Notes under the pieces: generated by a model | The model's input: only the letters and a program-made list of their open reading frames with translations | The model's database searches: none | Told to the model about the DNA's origin: nothing | In this document: piece after piece, positions 30,214 through 39,091 of the stretch | Position numbering within the stretch: position 1 is the first letter of the stretch | How the letters are laid out: every line of letters begins with the position of its first letter | DNA from: Phenylobacterium sp. | Lineage (GTDB): Bacteria; Pseudomonadota; Alphaproteobacteria; Caulobacterales; Caulobacteraceae | Assembly: GCF_030693625.1 (NCBI RefSeq) | Contig: NZ_JAUYAF010000024.1 | Location: 1-64,000, forward strand | DNA length: 64,000 bases | Direction of reading: 5' to 3' | Translations under genes and position numbers: made by a program

Positions 30214-31257
30214 TTAGGTTTCCGGAGCCGGCGTCCAGAGCACCTGGTCGATCCGCGCCGCGCCCGTGGCCAGCATCACCAGGCGGTCAAAGCCCAGCGC
30301 GCAGCCGCTGGCTTCCGGCATCACGGCGAGCGCCGCCAGGAAGTCTTCGTCGATGGGGTATCGCTCGCCGTAGACGCGCTGCTTCTCGTCCATCTCGGCA
30401 CCCAGACGGTCACGTTGCTGGTCAATGTCGGTCAGTTCGCCAAACGCATTGGCCAGCTCCACGCCGCAGGCATAGAGCTCGAAACGCTCGGCCACCCTTG
30501 GGTTTCCGGGTTTCGGTCGCGCCAGGGCCGCCTGCGCGATCGGGTACTCGGTGAGCAATGTCGGCCGGCCCATGCCGAGGTGCGGCTCGATCTTCTCCAC
30601 CAGAATCCGGGACACGATATCGGACCAGGTGTCATCGTCGGCCACCCGCACCGGCGCCTGGGCCGCCAGGGCCGAACGGTCGACTGTTCCATCCGTGGCC
30701 ACCGACATGAGCAGGTCGACGCCGGCCCACCGCTCGAAGGCCTGCGCCACCGTCACCCGCTCGGCTTCCGCGAAGGGGTCGCAGATGTGGCCCCGGAACC
30801 GCAAGGCGTCGGCCCCGACGCTCTCCGCCGCCAGGGCCAGCAGGCTCTGGCAGTCGTCCATCAGGCTCTCATAGGGCGCCTCGGCGCGGTACCACTCCAG
30901 CATGGTGAACTCCGGATGGTGCAGGGCGCCGCGCTCGCGGTTGCGCCAAACCTTTGCGAAATCAAAGATTTTCGTCTCGCCGGCGGCCAGCAGCTTCTTG
31001 CAGGCGAACTCCGGGGAGGTGTGCAGATAGAGCTGCGACCGCACTCCGTCCGTCGTGACGGCCTCGGTGGCGAAGGCGTGCAGATGGGCCTCATTGCCCG
31101 GCGATACGGCCAGGGCCGCGGCGTCCACCTCGGTGAAGCCCCGGTCCTCGAACCAGCCCCGGATGGCCCTCTGTATGGCGTTGCGCCCCAGCAGGAAGGG
31201 CCTGCGGTCCTGGTGGTTCTCGGGCCGCCACCAGGGCGAGGGCAGGGGGGAGGTCAC
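30214..31257 (-). CDS. epmA: EF-P lysine ligase EpmA (GenX/PoxA)
   Basis: This 347-residue class II synthetase-like protein is the LysRS catalytic core without the anticodon-binding domain, as in EpmA. It attaches (beta-)lysine to EF-P. Motif 2 appears as [24 protein letters not shown] and motif 3 as [10 protein letters not shown]. The GTG start at 31257 gives the right length; the open frame extends upstream but runs into the divergent efp promoter. The efp gene is divergent and adjacent, with Lys34 present. EpmB is not in the window. The last 11 codons recur as direct repeats at 28479 and 22277. Confidence 0.9.
   Translation of the reverse strand: MTSPLPSPWWRPENHQDRRPFLLGRNAIQRAIRGWFEDRGFTEVDAAALAVSPGNEAHLHAFATEAVTTDGVRSQLYLHTSPEFACKKLLAAGETKIFDFAKVWRNRERGALHHPEFTMLEWYRAEAPYESLMDDCQSLLALAAESVGADALRFRGHICDPFAEAERVTVAQAFERWAGVDLLMSVATDGTVDRSALAAQAPVRVADDDTWSDIVSRILVEKIEPHLGMGRPTLLTEYPIAQAALARPKPGNPRVAERFELYACGVELANAFGELTDIDQQRDRLGAEMDEKQRVYGERYPIDEDFLAALAVMPEASGCALGFDRLVMLATGAARIDQVLWTPAPET
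30222..30251 (-). repeat. attachment-site-like direct repeat, copy 3 (native epmA end)
   Basis: This is the intact epmA 3' end, encoding [16 protein letters not shown]. Over the 25-bp core it shares about 20 positions with copy 1. It is more diverged than copies 1 and 2 are from each other, as expected if they came with the inserted elements or are displaced ends. Confidence 0.55.
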
Positions 31258-31365
31258 GCGCGGCGCTCCAAGAGACTGGCGATCCTGGCCCGGATCGCTA
31301 TAGGAGCGCAGGAACCTAGCACAACGCGCCGGCCATTGGCCCGCCGCGACCAGAGGACGAATGAC

Positions 31366-31935
31366 TTGCCAAAGGTAGCCGCCAGCTCGCTCCGCAAGGG
31401 CGCCGTCGTCGACATGGACGGGAAGCTCTACGTGGTGCTCAGCGCCGAGAACATCCACCCCGGCAAGGGCACCCCGGTGACCCAGCTGAACATGCGGCGC
31501 ATCTCCGACGGGGTGAAGGTGTCGGAACGCTATCGCACCACGGAGTCGGTGGAGAAGGCCTTCGTCGACGAGCGCGACCACACCTTCCTCTACCAGGACG
31601 CCGACGGGTTCCACTTCATGAACCCCGAGAACTACGACCAGCTCACCGCCAGCGAAGAGGTGATCGGCGACGCCGCCGCCTATCTGCAGGAGAACATGAC
31701 GGTCCAGCTCTCGACCCACAACGACGTGCCGATCGCCCTGTCCCTGCCGCGCCTGGCCACCTTCGAGATCGTCGACACCGAGCCGTCGGTGAAGGGCCAG
31801 ACCGCCTCGTCGTCCTACAAGCCCGCGGTGCTCTCCAACGGCCTGCGCACCATGGTGCCGCCCTATATTGCGCCGGGCACCCGGGTGGTCATCCTCACCG
31901 AGGACGGCTCCTATGTGGAACGCGCCAAGGACTAG
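31366..31935 (+). CDS. efp: Translation elongation factor P
   Basis: This 189-residue EF-P has three beta domains (KOW-like about 1-65, OB about 70-125, OB about 130-189). It enters the ribosome E site to rescue stalls at polyproline. Lys34 in the loop HPGKGTP is the lysylation target of EpmA, whose gene is divergent and adjacent. The start is TTG at 31366 with GAGGA 8 nt upstream; this places the lysine at 34 as in E. coli. The long in-frame extension upstream is antisense to epmA and not coding. Confidence 0.93.
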   Translation: MPKVAASSLRKGAVVDMDGKLYVVLSAENIHPGKGTPVTQLNMRRISDGVKVSERYRTTESVEKAFVDERDHTFLYQDADGFHFMNPENYDQLTASEEVIGDAAAYLQENMTVQLSTHNDVPIALSLPRLATFEIVDTEPSVKGQTASSSYKPAVLSNGLRTMVPPYIAPGTRVVILTEDGSYVERAKD

Positions 31936-31946
31936 GTTTCAAACCT

Positions 31947-32036
31947 GGACGGGTGGCCGAGTGGTTTAAGGCAGCGGTCTTGAAAACCGCCGTGGGTGAA
32001 AGCCCACCGTGGGTTCGAATCCCACCCCGTCCGCCA
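31947..32036 (+). tRNA. tRNA-Ser(UGA)
   Basis: The acceptor stem GGACGGG (31947-31953) pairs with CCCGTCC (32026-32032), followed by discriminator G and encoded CCA (32034-32036). The anticodon arm GCGGT-CTTGAAA-ACCGC gives anticodon TGA at 31981-31983. A long variable arm (GTGGGTGAAAGCCCAC) identifies the serine class, and GGTTCGAAT is the T-loop. It follows efp after 11 nt, with a small AGGTTTCAAACCT hairpin between. Confidence 0.96.
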
Positions 32037-32038
32037 CC

Positions 32039-32413
32039 TCAGCGCGCCAGCACCTCCTCGATGGTGTGGCGCAGCTGGCGTTCCGAGAGCGGCTTGAACA
32101 GCACCGCCGCCGGGTGGTCGGTGTCGATGCGGGCCATGGTCGCCGGCTCCCGCGATCCGGTGATGAAGATCACCTTCGAGCCGACCGTGTCGTAGATCGC
32201 CAGGGCGGCGTCGACGCCGTCCTTCTCGCCGCGCAGACGCATGTCCATCAGCACAATCCGGGGCCGGTGCGCCTGGGCCGCGGCGATGGCGTCCTCGGCG
32301 GTCGCAGCGATCGCGCAGACGCTCTGGCCCATTTCCTCGATCTGATAGCGCAGACCCTCGGCGATCAGGAATTCGTCCTCGACGATCAGGACGCAGTCAC
32401 GAAGGTCGCTCAA
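32039..32413 (-). CDS. Single-domain response regulator
   Basis: This 124-residue CheY-like receiver has no output domain. Phospho-acceptor D57 lies in VLMDMRLRG, with acidic residues VEDE at 11-14, a switch Thr in FITGS and the conserved lysine in FKP. The TTG start overlaps the kinase stop (TTGA), so the kinase and regulator are coupled and cognate. Output is probably by protein-protein contact, as for other receivers paired with HWE/HisKA_2 kinases. It ends 3 nt after the tRNA-Ser end, on the opposite strand. Confidence 0.88.
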   Translation of the reverse strand: MSDLRDCVLIVEDEFLIAEGLRYQIEEMGQSVCAIAATAEDAIAAAQAHRPRIVLMDMRLRGEKDGVDAALAIYDTVGSKVIFITGSREPATMARIDTDHPAAVLFKPLSERQLRHTIEEVLAR

Positions 32414-34005
32414 GACGCCACCGGCGCGGCGAAGCGAATCTCGACCCTGGTTCCCTTGTCCCCCGCCACCGACATCATGCCCCCCATCTGCAACACCAAG
32501 CCCTTGATAATGCTGGCCCCCAGTCCGGAACCTGTTCCGCCTGCATGGGCCCCGTCGGCAGCATAGCCGACGCCATTATCGGCGACGATTAGCGCGATGC
32601 TCCCGTCAGCGCCACGTCGGAGCATGACGTCAATGGTCCCCGGCCTGCCCGGGAAAGCATGCTTCAGGGCGTTGGTCACCAGCTCCGTCACCAACAGCCC
32701 GAGGGGAATGGCGAAGTCCAGACCCACTTCGAGCGGGATCGCTTCCACGTTGAGTTCGATATTCTGATCGGCGCCGCCCTCCACCACGTTGGTGGACAGC
32801 TCGTGGAGGAATGGGGCGACATCGAAGGTGCTGAGGTTGGTCGATCCCATCAGTTGATGATGGACGAGGCCCAGGGCGTAGACCCGGCTGCGAAGGCTCA
32901 ACAGGGCCTCCTTGGCCCCTGGGTCGGAAACCTGCCGGGCCTGCATCACCAGGAGGCTGTCGACGATCTGGAGGTTGTTCTTCACTCGGTGATAGACCTC
33001 CCGAAGCAGGAGGTCACGTTGCCTCAGGGCCGCCGTGCGCGCCTCGACCATATCTTCCAGGTCCCGCTTGGCGGTCTCCAGCGCGGCCTGGGCCTTGTGG
33101 CGTTCATCGATGTCCTCAACGACCCCAATGGAGAGCAGCGGCTCATTGGTTTCCGGGTCGCGGACGATAGACCCCGACAACCGTCCCCAGACCGGCTGCC
33201 CATCCCGTCGCAGATAACGCTTCTCACGGTGATAGGTGCTGACCTCTCCGGCAAGGAGCCGAGCATAGCCTTCCCGACCCTCTTCGCGGTCCTCAGGCCA
33301 GGTGAAGCTCCAGCCGTCCTGGCCGATCAGATCCTCTGGTTCGTAACCCAGCATATGGGCGAAGGCGCGGTTGACGCGGATGTACTTGCCGGTGAGGGGG
33401 TCGGTCTGAATCTTGCCGACCGCAGCAGCCTCGAAGCTGGCGCGATACTCGGCCTCGTTACGCGCCAGCGCCTGCTGAGCCTGGGACCGTTCGGCCAGGG
33501 CTTCGGTCAATTGGGCGTTGGCCCGCTCCAGCTGGCTCGTCCGTTCGGCGACACGGCGCTCAAGCTCCAGATTGGACAGCCGCGCCTCGGCCTCGCTCTC
33601 CCGCAGTCGAAGGTTCAACTGTTCCAGCTGCGCCACCGAGGGCAGGGCGGCGGCGCGGGGGATCAGCGGCCAGAGGATGGCGGCCGTGGCGATGGACAGG
33701 ATCGCGGTCGCCATCTTGATCAGCCCCTCAATCCCGTAGGCCGGCACCCAGAGCGTCAGGATCGCCATAAGATGGGTGGTCCCGCAGGCCAGGATGAACG
33801 CCACGAACAGATATGCCACCCACCCGTACTGCAGGTCCGGTCGACGCCGGACGAAGGCGGCGATCGCCAGCGGGATGGAGAAGTAGGACAGGCCGATCAG
33901 CACATCGGAGACGACATGGATCGTCACCAGGCCAGGCGCCCAGCTCAGGCAAAAGCCGTGGGGGGTCAGGCCCGAAGGGTTGAGAAGCCAATCCCAGATC
34001 GACAT
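32410..34005 (-). CDS. Sensor histidine kinase with ETR1-like ethylene-binding membrane domain
   Basis: This 531-residue protein has three N-terminal transmembrane helices (about 26-120) that closely resemble the plant ETR1 sensor. D34, Y41, C74 and H78 have the spacing of ETR1 D25, Y32, C65 and H69, the Cu(I)/ethylene site (SDVLIGLSYFSIPL and LACGTTHL). A coiled coil (about 130-200), a PAS domain (about 205-320), a HisKA_2 domain with H339 (REVYHRVKNNLQ) and an HATPase domain follow. The ATG at 34005 is preferred over one 13 codons upstream. It passes phosphate to the coupled receiver at 32039-32413. Ethylene binding is inferred, not shown. Confidence 0.88.
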   Translation of the reverse strand: MSIWDWLLNPSGLTPHGFCLSWAPGLVTIHVVSDVLIGLSYFSIPLAIAAFVRRRPDLQYGWVAYLFVAFILACGTTHLMAILTLWVPAYGIEGLIKMATAILSIATAAILWPLIPRAAALPSVAQLEQLNLRLRESEAEARLSNLELERRVAERTSQLERANAQLTEALAERSQAQQALARNEAEYRASFEAAAVGKIQTDPLTGKYIRVNRAFAHMLGYEPEDLIGQDGWSFTWPEDREEGREGYARLLAGEVSTYHREKRYLRRDGQPVWGRLSGSIVRDPETNEPLLSIGVVEDIDERHKAQAALETAKRDLEDMVEARTAALRQRDLLLREVYHRVKNNLQIVDSLLVMQARQVSDPGAKEALLSLRSRVYALGLVHHQLMGSTNLSTFDVAPFLHELSTNVVEGGADQNIELNVEAIPLEVGLDFAIPLGLLVTELVTNALKHAFPGRPGTIDVMLRRGADGSIALIVADNGVGYAADGAHAGGTGSGLGASIIKGLVLQMGGMMSVAGDKGTRVEIRFAAPVAS

Positions 34006-34215
34006 GCCGAACCTCGCAAAGGATCGGGGCGCACCGGTCGCCACGTCGCAATGCGCGAACTCCGCCCCCCACTCGCGAAAGTATATGTGCGTCGGGGATT
34101 CGGCGCAGGCTTAACGAATTAACCGTCTTCCTTAACTGTCGTGCAAATCCTTACAGGCACTGTGGATGCCAGAACCGCGTGCTGGGGGGCGCGTGGGAAG
34201 AAGGATTTGCGGCCA

Positions 34216-35211
34216 ATGAACGCCCATCGTCACAGCGCCACCGCGCGCAACCTCGCTGTCGTCCTGGTGGCCGGCGTCGCCCTGGCGGCCTGCGCCACGC
34301 CGCAACCCAGGTTGGCCGGCAAGCTGCCTGACGCCACGACCGGCAAGGCGCCGTCTGGGGCAGGGGGGCGCTACAAGGTCGGTTCTCCCTACCAGGTGGC
34401 GGGCGTCTGGTACGTGCCGCACGAAGATCCCCACTACAACGCTACCGGCACCGCCTCCTGGTACGGCGACGATTTCCACATGAAGCCGACGGCCAACGGC
34501 GAAACCTTCGACATGAACGCCGTGTCGGCGGCGCACCCGACCCTTCCGCTGCCCTCGATGGTCGAGGTCACCAATCTCGACAACGGCAAGACCCTGCGGG
34601 TGCGGGTGAACGACCGCGGGCCCTTTGTGGGCGGACGGGTGATCGATCTGAGCCACGAGGCCGCGCGCCAACTCGGCTATGACCGCAAGGGGCTCGCCAA
34701 CGTCCGGGTGAAGTATGTGGGTCCCGCGACCCTGGGCGGGCCTGACACGGGTCTGCGGTACGCCAGTAACGCCGCTCCGGCTCCGGCCTATGCCTCGGCA
34801 AGCTACATCCCGCCGGCCTATTCCGCTCCGCTGCCGGCCTACACGCCGCCGGCGCCGGTCTCGGTGGCCGCCGCCAGCCTGCCGCCGATCACGGGGGCCG
34901 CGATAGCCTCGATCCAGATACCGCCCGTGTCCTCGGCGGCGCCGGTCTATGCCAGCGCGCCAGCCGTCGTGCGGGCCAGCGCCTACAGGGTTCAGGCCGG
35001 TGCCTTCAGTGATCGCAGCAACGCCCAGCGGGTCGCCGATCAGCTCTCCACCGCCGGACAGGCCATCATCGAGCCGGTGCAGCGGCCCGATGGCGTCACC
35101 CTTTATCGGGTCGTCCTGCAGGGCGGCGCCGACGAAGGGGAGGCCTGGGGGCTGCGCGACAAGGTGGCGTCCTACGGTTTTGCCGAGGCCCGGGTCTTGA
35201 GACCCTTCTAG
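34216..35211 (+). CDS. rlpA: RlpA-like septal ring lytic transglycosylase lipoprotein
   Basis: This 331-residue lipoprotein has a signal peptide with lipobox LAAC (about residue 24), a double-psi beta-barrel RlpA domain (about 75-170; TASWYGDDFHMKPTANGE and RVNDRGPFVGGRVIDLS), a Pro/Ala-rich linker (about 185-250) and a C-terminal SPOR domain (YRVQAGAFSDRSNA) that binds denuded septal peptidoglycan. It acts in the outer membrane/periplasm at division. The ATG at 34216 gives the lipoprotein signal; upstream codons are not signal-like. It heads the run to tmk. Confidence 0.88.
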   Translation: MNAHRHSATARNLAVVLVAGVALAACATPQPRLAGKLPDATTGKAPSGAGGRYKVGSPYQVAGVWYVPHEDPHYNATGTASWYGDDFHMKPTANGETFDMNAVSAAHPTLPLPSMVEVTNLDNGKTLRVRVNDRGPFVGGRVIDLSHEAARQLGYDRKGLANVRVKYVGPATLGGPDTGLRYASNAAPAPAYASASYIPPAYSAPLPAYTPPAPVSVAAASLPPITGAAIASIQIPPVSSAAPVYASAPAVVRASAYRVQAGAFSDRSNAQRVADQLSTAGQAIIEPVQRPDGVTLYRVVLQGGADEGEAWGLRDKVASYGFAEARVLRPF

Positions 35212-35248
35212 GCCTCGACAAACCGCGCGAACCGGCCATGTTGCGCCG

Positions 35249-35896
35249 GTGTCGCGCGGCAAGTTCATCACCTTCGAAGGCGGAGAGGGCGCTGGGAAAT
35301 CCACCCAGGTCCGACGCCTTGTGGCGCGCCTCGAAGCGTGCGGGATCGAGGTCGTCGCCACCCGCGAACCGGGGGGTTCCCCCGGCGCCGAGGCGATCCG
35401 CGCCCTGGTCCTGACCGGCTCCGCAGACCGTTGGAGCCCGGTGACCGAGACCCTGCTGATGTATGGGGCCCGGCGCGATCACATCGAACGGACGATTGTT
35501 CCCGCGCTCGAACGCGGCGCCTGGGTGGTGTGCGACCGGTTCGCCGATTCCACCCGCGCCTACCAGGGCGGCGCCGGGGGCGTGGCGCCGGACCTGATCG
35601 CGGCTCTGGAGAACCACGTCCTGGCGGAGGTGCGGCCGGATCTAACCTTGGTGTTCGATCTGCCGGTCGAGGTGGGGCTGGCCCGCGCCGAGGCCCATGC
35701 CGAGGCGTCGGGGCACGCCGAAACCCGGTTCGAATCCAAGGGGGCAGCCTTCCACGAACGCTTGAGGGCCGCCTTCCGCGAGATCGTCGCCGTCGAACCA
35801 GACCGGTGCGTCCTGGTGGAGGCCGCCGACACCATTGAGGGCGTCGAGGCCGCCGTATGGACCGCCGTGGCCGCACGATTGCCGGTCCATGGCTGA
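35249..35896 (+). CDS. tmk: Thymidylate kinase
   Basis: This 215-residue enzyme phosphorylates dTMP to dTDP. It has P-loop GGEGAGKST, the DR(Y/F)-type segment VCDRFADSTRAYQG and the TREPGG substrate loop. The start is GTG at 35249. Its stop overlaps the holB start (ATGGCTGA), as in many alphaproteobacteria where tmk and holB are paired. Confidence 0.93.
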   Translation: MSRGKFITFEGGEGAGKSTQVRRLVARLEACGIEVVATREPGGSPGAEAIRALVLTGSADRWSPVTETLLMYGARRDHIERTIVPALERGAWVVCDRFADSTRAYQGGAGGVAPDLIAALENHVLAEVRPDLTLVFDLPVEVGLARAEAHAEASGHAETRFESKGAAFHERLRAAFREIVAVEPDRCVLVEAADTIEGVEAAVWTAVAARLPVHG

Positions 35897-36887
35897 GGAC
35901 ATCCCCCATCCGCGTGATGTCTTTGGGCTGCAAGGCCATGAGGCGGCTGAAGAGTCGTTCGAGGCCAGCCGCGCTCGGGGCCGCCTGCACCACGCCTGGC
36001 TGCTCACCGGGCCGGAAGGCGTCGGAAAGGCCACCTTCGCGTACCGGGCGGCCCGCCGTCTGCTGGGGGCGCCGCCCGCCCCTGAATACGGCACGCTGGG
36101 CGCCGATCCGGCACATCCCGTCAGCCGCCAGATAATGGCGCGCTCCCATCCCGACATCCTGGTGCTGGAGCGCGTGGGCGAGGACGGCAAGCCGCGCAAG
36201 GTCATCCCGGTGGACGAGGCGCGCAAGCTGTCGGAGTTCTTCTCGAAATCCCCCGCCAGCGCCCCGCATCGTGTGGCGATCATCGACGCCGCCGACGACC
36301 TGAACGCCAACAGCGCCAACGCCGTCCTGAAGACCCTGGAGGAGCCGCCCCCCAGCGGGGTGCTGCTGCTGGTCTCCCATTCACCGGGCCGGCTGTTGCC
36401 CACGATCCGCTCGCGCTGCCGCAGGCTGACCTTCCATGGCCTGTCGGAGGGCGACACCGCCGCCTTTGTCCGGTCGCACACCAGCGCCAACGCCGAGGAG
36501 GCCATCCGCCTGGCGCGCATGTCGGTAGGGGCGCCTGGGCGGGCCTGGGCCCTGGCCAACGCCGGCGCCGTGGCGATCGATGACGCGGCCAAGGAGCTGC
36601 TGCGCGACTTGCCTCAGGTGGATGAGGCCGCGGCTCTGTCCCTGGCCGACCGGTTCCGCGGCGGGGAAGGCGCGACCCAGTTCAACCTGCTGTTCGAACG
36701 CCTGGCCGAGCGGGTCCATGCCCGTGTGCTGGCCCAGGCGGCGGATGGCCACGGCGGCCTTGATCGCTGGGCCTCGGCGTGGGAGACGCTGCAGCGCCTG
36801 CCGCGCGAGGTGGAAGCCGTGAACCTCGACCGCGCCGACGCCCTGTTCACGGCGCTTTCCGAACTGCGTGACGCCGCGCGCGCCTGA
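35889..36887 (+). CDS. holB: DNA polymerase III delta' subunit
   Basis: This 332-residue clamp-loader subunit has an AAA+ fold with GPEGVGKATF (P-loop), the DDLNANSANAVLKTLEEPP region and the SRC motif (TIRSRCRRL, the trans arginine finger). It loads the sliding clamp within the replisome. The ATG at 35889 overlaps the tmk stop by 8 nt. Other replisome genes are elsewhere. Confidence 0.9.
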   Translation: MAEDIPHPRDVFGLQGHEAAEESFEASRARGRLHHAWLLTGPEGVGKATFAYRAARRLLGAPPAPEYGTLGADPAHPVSRQIMARSHPDILVLERVGEDGKPRKVIPVDEARKLSEFFSKSPASAPHRVAIIDAADDLNANSANAVLKTLEEPPPSGVLLLVSHSPGRLLPTIRSRCRRLTFHGLSEGDTAAFVRSHTSANAEEAIRLARMSVGAPGRAWALANAGAVAIDDAAKELLRDLPQVDEAAALSLADRFRGGEGATQFNLLFERLAERVHARVLAQAADGHGGLDRWASAWETLQRLPREVEAVNLDRADALFTALSELRDAARA

Positions 36888-36894
36888 GCCCGTC

Positions 36895-37671
36895 ATGCTG
36901 ATCGACAGTCACGTAAACCTGCACGCCCCGCAATTCGACGAGGACCGCGAGGCGGTGATCGACCGCGCGCGCGCCGCTGGCGTCGGGCTGATGGTCAATA
37001 TCTGCGACAAGATCCCGAATTTCCCGGCGGTCCGGGCGCTGGCGAACCATCCGGACATCTGGTGCACGGTGGGCGCGCACCCGCATGAGGCCAAGGACCA
37101 TGCAGACCTCACGGCCCAGACCCTGATCGACTTCGCCGTCGACCCGCGCGTGGTGGGTATTGGCGAGTGCGGGCTGGATTTCCACTACGACCTCAGCCCC
37201 CGTGAGATTCAGGCCGCGGTGTTCCGTCAGCATATCCTGGCGGCGCGCGAGACCGGCCTGCCCCTGGTGGTCCACACGCGCGAAGCCGACCAGGTCATGG
37301 GCGATATTCTTGAGGAGGAGCACGCCAAGGGCGCCTTCCCCCTGTTGATGCACTGCTACACCTCAGGGGCCGAACTCGCGATCCGGTGCGCGGCGCTGGG
37401 CGCCTGGTTCTCGGTTTCCGGTATCGCCACCTTCAAGGCGGCCGAAGATGTCCGCGCCGTGGTGCGCGAGATGCCTGCCGATCGGATCGTCGTGGAGACC
37501 GACTGCCCCTATCTGGCCCCGGTCCCACACCGGGGTCGGCGCAATGAGCCCGCCTATCTGCCCGACGTCCTGGTCAAACTGGCGGAGATTCGCGGCTGGG
37601 GCCTTGATGAGGCCGAGCAGCGGACCGAGGACGCCTTCTTCAACCTGTTCAAGCGGATCCCGCGGCCGTGA
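36895..37671 (+). CDS. tatD: TatD-family metal-dependent hydrolase/DNase
   Basis: This 258-residue TIM-barrel hydrolase has metal-site segments GECGLDFHYD, VVHTRE, LMHCYTSG and VETDCPYL. The first metal motif is SHVNL rather than the usual S-H-x-H-L, so the second His is Asn. TatD-family enzymes are 3'-5' exonucleases or D-aminoacyl hydrolases. The ATG at 36895 is preferred; a GTG at 36868 would overlap holB. The next gene's GTG overlaps its stop. Confidence 0.88.
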   Translation: MLIDSHVNLHAPQFDEDREAVIDRARAAGVGLMVNICDKIPNFPAVRALANHPDIWCTVGAHPHEAKDHADLTAQTLIDFAVDPRVVGIGECGLDFHYDLSPREIQAAVFRQHILAARETGLPLVVHTREADQVMGDILEEEHAKGAFPLLMHCYTSGAELAIRCAALGAWFSVSGIATFKAAEDVRAVVREMPADRIVVETDCPYLAPVPHRGRRNEPAYLPDVLVKLAEIRGWGLDEAEQRTEDAFFNLFKRIPRP

Positions 37672-38492
37672 GCGCGGCCCTTGAGTTCACCATTCTTGGC
37701 TGCGGCTCGTCCGGGGGCGTGCCGCGGGCCGATGGCGACTGGGGCGCCTGCGATCCGGCCAATCCGAAGAACCGCCGCCGCCGTTGCTCGCTGCTGGTGC
37801 GGCGCACCGGCGATGCGCCAGAGACCTCCACGACTCTTATCGTCGACACCTCTCCGGACTTGGTGAGCCAGACATCCGACGCGGGCGCGAGGCGCCTGGA
37901 CGCCGTGCTGCTGACCCACGACCACGCCGACCAGATTCACGGCATCGACGACATCCGGGCCTTCTTTATCCGCCAGCGGGCCCGCATTCCCTGCCATACC
38001 GACGAGGCCACCGCGGTCTCCGCCCGGCGGCGTTTCGGCTACATCTTCGAGGGGGAGGGCGGCTATCCCGGCATCGCTGACCTGAGGCCGATCCCGCCGC
38101 ACGGCGAGACGTGGAGCGTGTCCGGGCCCTCGGGCGTGATTCCTGTCGTCACCTTCGACCAGGATCATGGCGGCGTTCGCTCGGTGGGCTATCGCTTTGG
38201 CGGCGTGGCCTATTCCAGCGATGTCGTGAACCTGGACGAGGTGGCCTTCGCGGCCCTGGCTGACCTCGATGTCTGGATCGTCGATGCGCTGCGCTGGACC
38301 CCGCACCCGACCCACGCCCATGTCGAGCGGACCCTGGAGTGGGTGGCGCGCTTGAAGCCCCGGCGCACGGTCCTAACCAACATGCACATCGACCTGGACT
38401 ACGAAGACCTCAAGTCCAAGCTGCCGGCCGGGGTCGAACCGGGCTTCGACGGGTTGCGTTTCGAACATCAACTCAGTGGCGAATTCACCTGA
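37668..38492 (+). CDS. MBL-fold metallo-hydrolase (PhnP-like)
   Basis: This 274-residue metallo-beta-lactamase-fold protein has the dinuclear site TH-DHADQIHG (HxHxDH motif) at about 83-92, an N-terminal GCGSSGGVPR typical of the PhnP/phosphodiesterase branch, and later His ligands (DQDHGG; TNMHIDLDY). The start is GTG overlapping the tatD stop (GTGA). The tatD-MBL pairing is widespread in alphaproteobacteria; the likely activity is a phosphodiesterase. The substrate is unknown. Confidence 0.87.
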   Translation: MSAALEFTILGCGSSGGVPRADGDWGACDPANPKNRRRRCSLLVRRTGDAPETSTTLIVDTSPDLVSQTSDAGARRLDAVLLTHDHADQIHGIDDIRAFFIRQRARIPCHTDEATAVSARRRFGYIFEGEGGYPGIADLRPIPPHGETWSVSGPSGVIPVVTFDQDHGGVRSVGYRFGGVAYSSDVVNLDEVAFAALADLDVWIVDALRWTPHPTHAHVERTLEWVARLKPRRTVLTNMHIDLDYEDLKSKLPAGVEPGFDGLRFEHQLSGEFT

Positions 38493-39091
38493 TGTCTTTG
38501 CTGCTTAAGCTGGGTTTCCTCGCGTCGAGGAACGGGTCGTCGTTTCGCGCGATCGTCGACGCCATAGCCGCTGGCGAGCTTCGGGCCGAGGCGCGGCTGG
38601 TCGTCAGCAACAACCGCAAGAGCGGAGCGCTGGCCTTTGCGCAGGAACGCGGCGTGCCCAACCTCTGCATCCCTACGGAACGCGATCCGGCCGCTGCGGA
38701 TATCGCCTTGCGCGACGCCCTGGAGGCCGCCGGCGTCGAACTGGTGGTCCTGTCAGGTTACCTGCGCAAGCTGGGACCCGCGACCTTGGCCCGCTATCAG
38801 CACCGCGTCGTCAACATCCATCCGGGCCTGCTGCCAGAGTTCGGCGGCGAGGGCATGTACGGCCGCCGGGTCCATGAGGCGGTGATCGCCGCAGGCGCGC
38901 TGAAAAGCGGCGCCACGATCCACCTGGTCGACGAGGAATATGATCGGGGGCCGGTCCTGACCCGCCGCGAATTGACCCTCGCCCCTGGCGAGACGGTCGA
39001 CAGCCTGGAGGCGCGGATCACCGCCCTGGAGCCCTTGTTCTTCGTCGAGACCCTGCGAGCCATCGCGGGCGGCGACTTGAGGCTGCCTTAG
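38492..39091 (+). CDS. PurN-like formyltransferase
   Basis: This 199-residue protein has the GAR transformylase/formyl-transferase fold: SRNGSSFRAIVDAI near the N-terminus, the catalytic Asn-His in NIHPGLLPEF and the later Asp in HLVDEEYDRGPV. PurN uses 10-formyl-THF to formylate GAR in purine synthesis. NIHPGLLPEFGGEGMYG is the phylogenetically distinct PurN-like variant seen in some alphaproteobacteria. The start overlaps the MBL stop (TGATG), so it belongs to the same operon. It could be a second, specialised formyltransferase rather than the main PurN. Confidence 0.8.
   Translation: MSLLLKLGFLASRNGSSFRAIVDAIAAGELRAEARLVVSNNRKSGALAFAQERGVPNLCIPTERDPAAADIALRDALEAAGVELVVLSGYLRKLGPATLARYQHRVVNIHPGLLPEFGGEGMYGRRVHEAVIAAGALKSGATIHLVDEEYDRGPVLTRRELTLAPGETVDSLEARITALEPLFFVETLRAIAGGDLRLP

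Noticed and set aside
30415..31365. Upstream in-frame extension of efp
   Set aside because: It is antisense to epmA; the TTG at 31366 with GAGGA gives the standard EF-P N-terminus and puts Lys at 34.
34111..34135. Three TTAA(C) half-sites upstream of rlpA resembling a CtrA box
   Set aside because: The canonical CtrA site is TTAA-N7-TTAAC; here the spacings are N4 and N9. The region is AT-rich and may contain a promoter, but I do not call a CtrA box.
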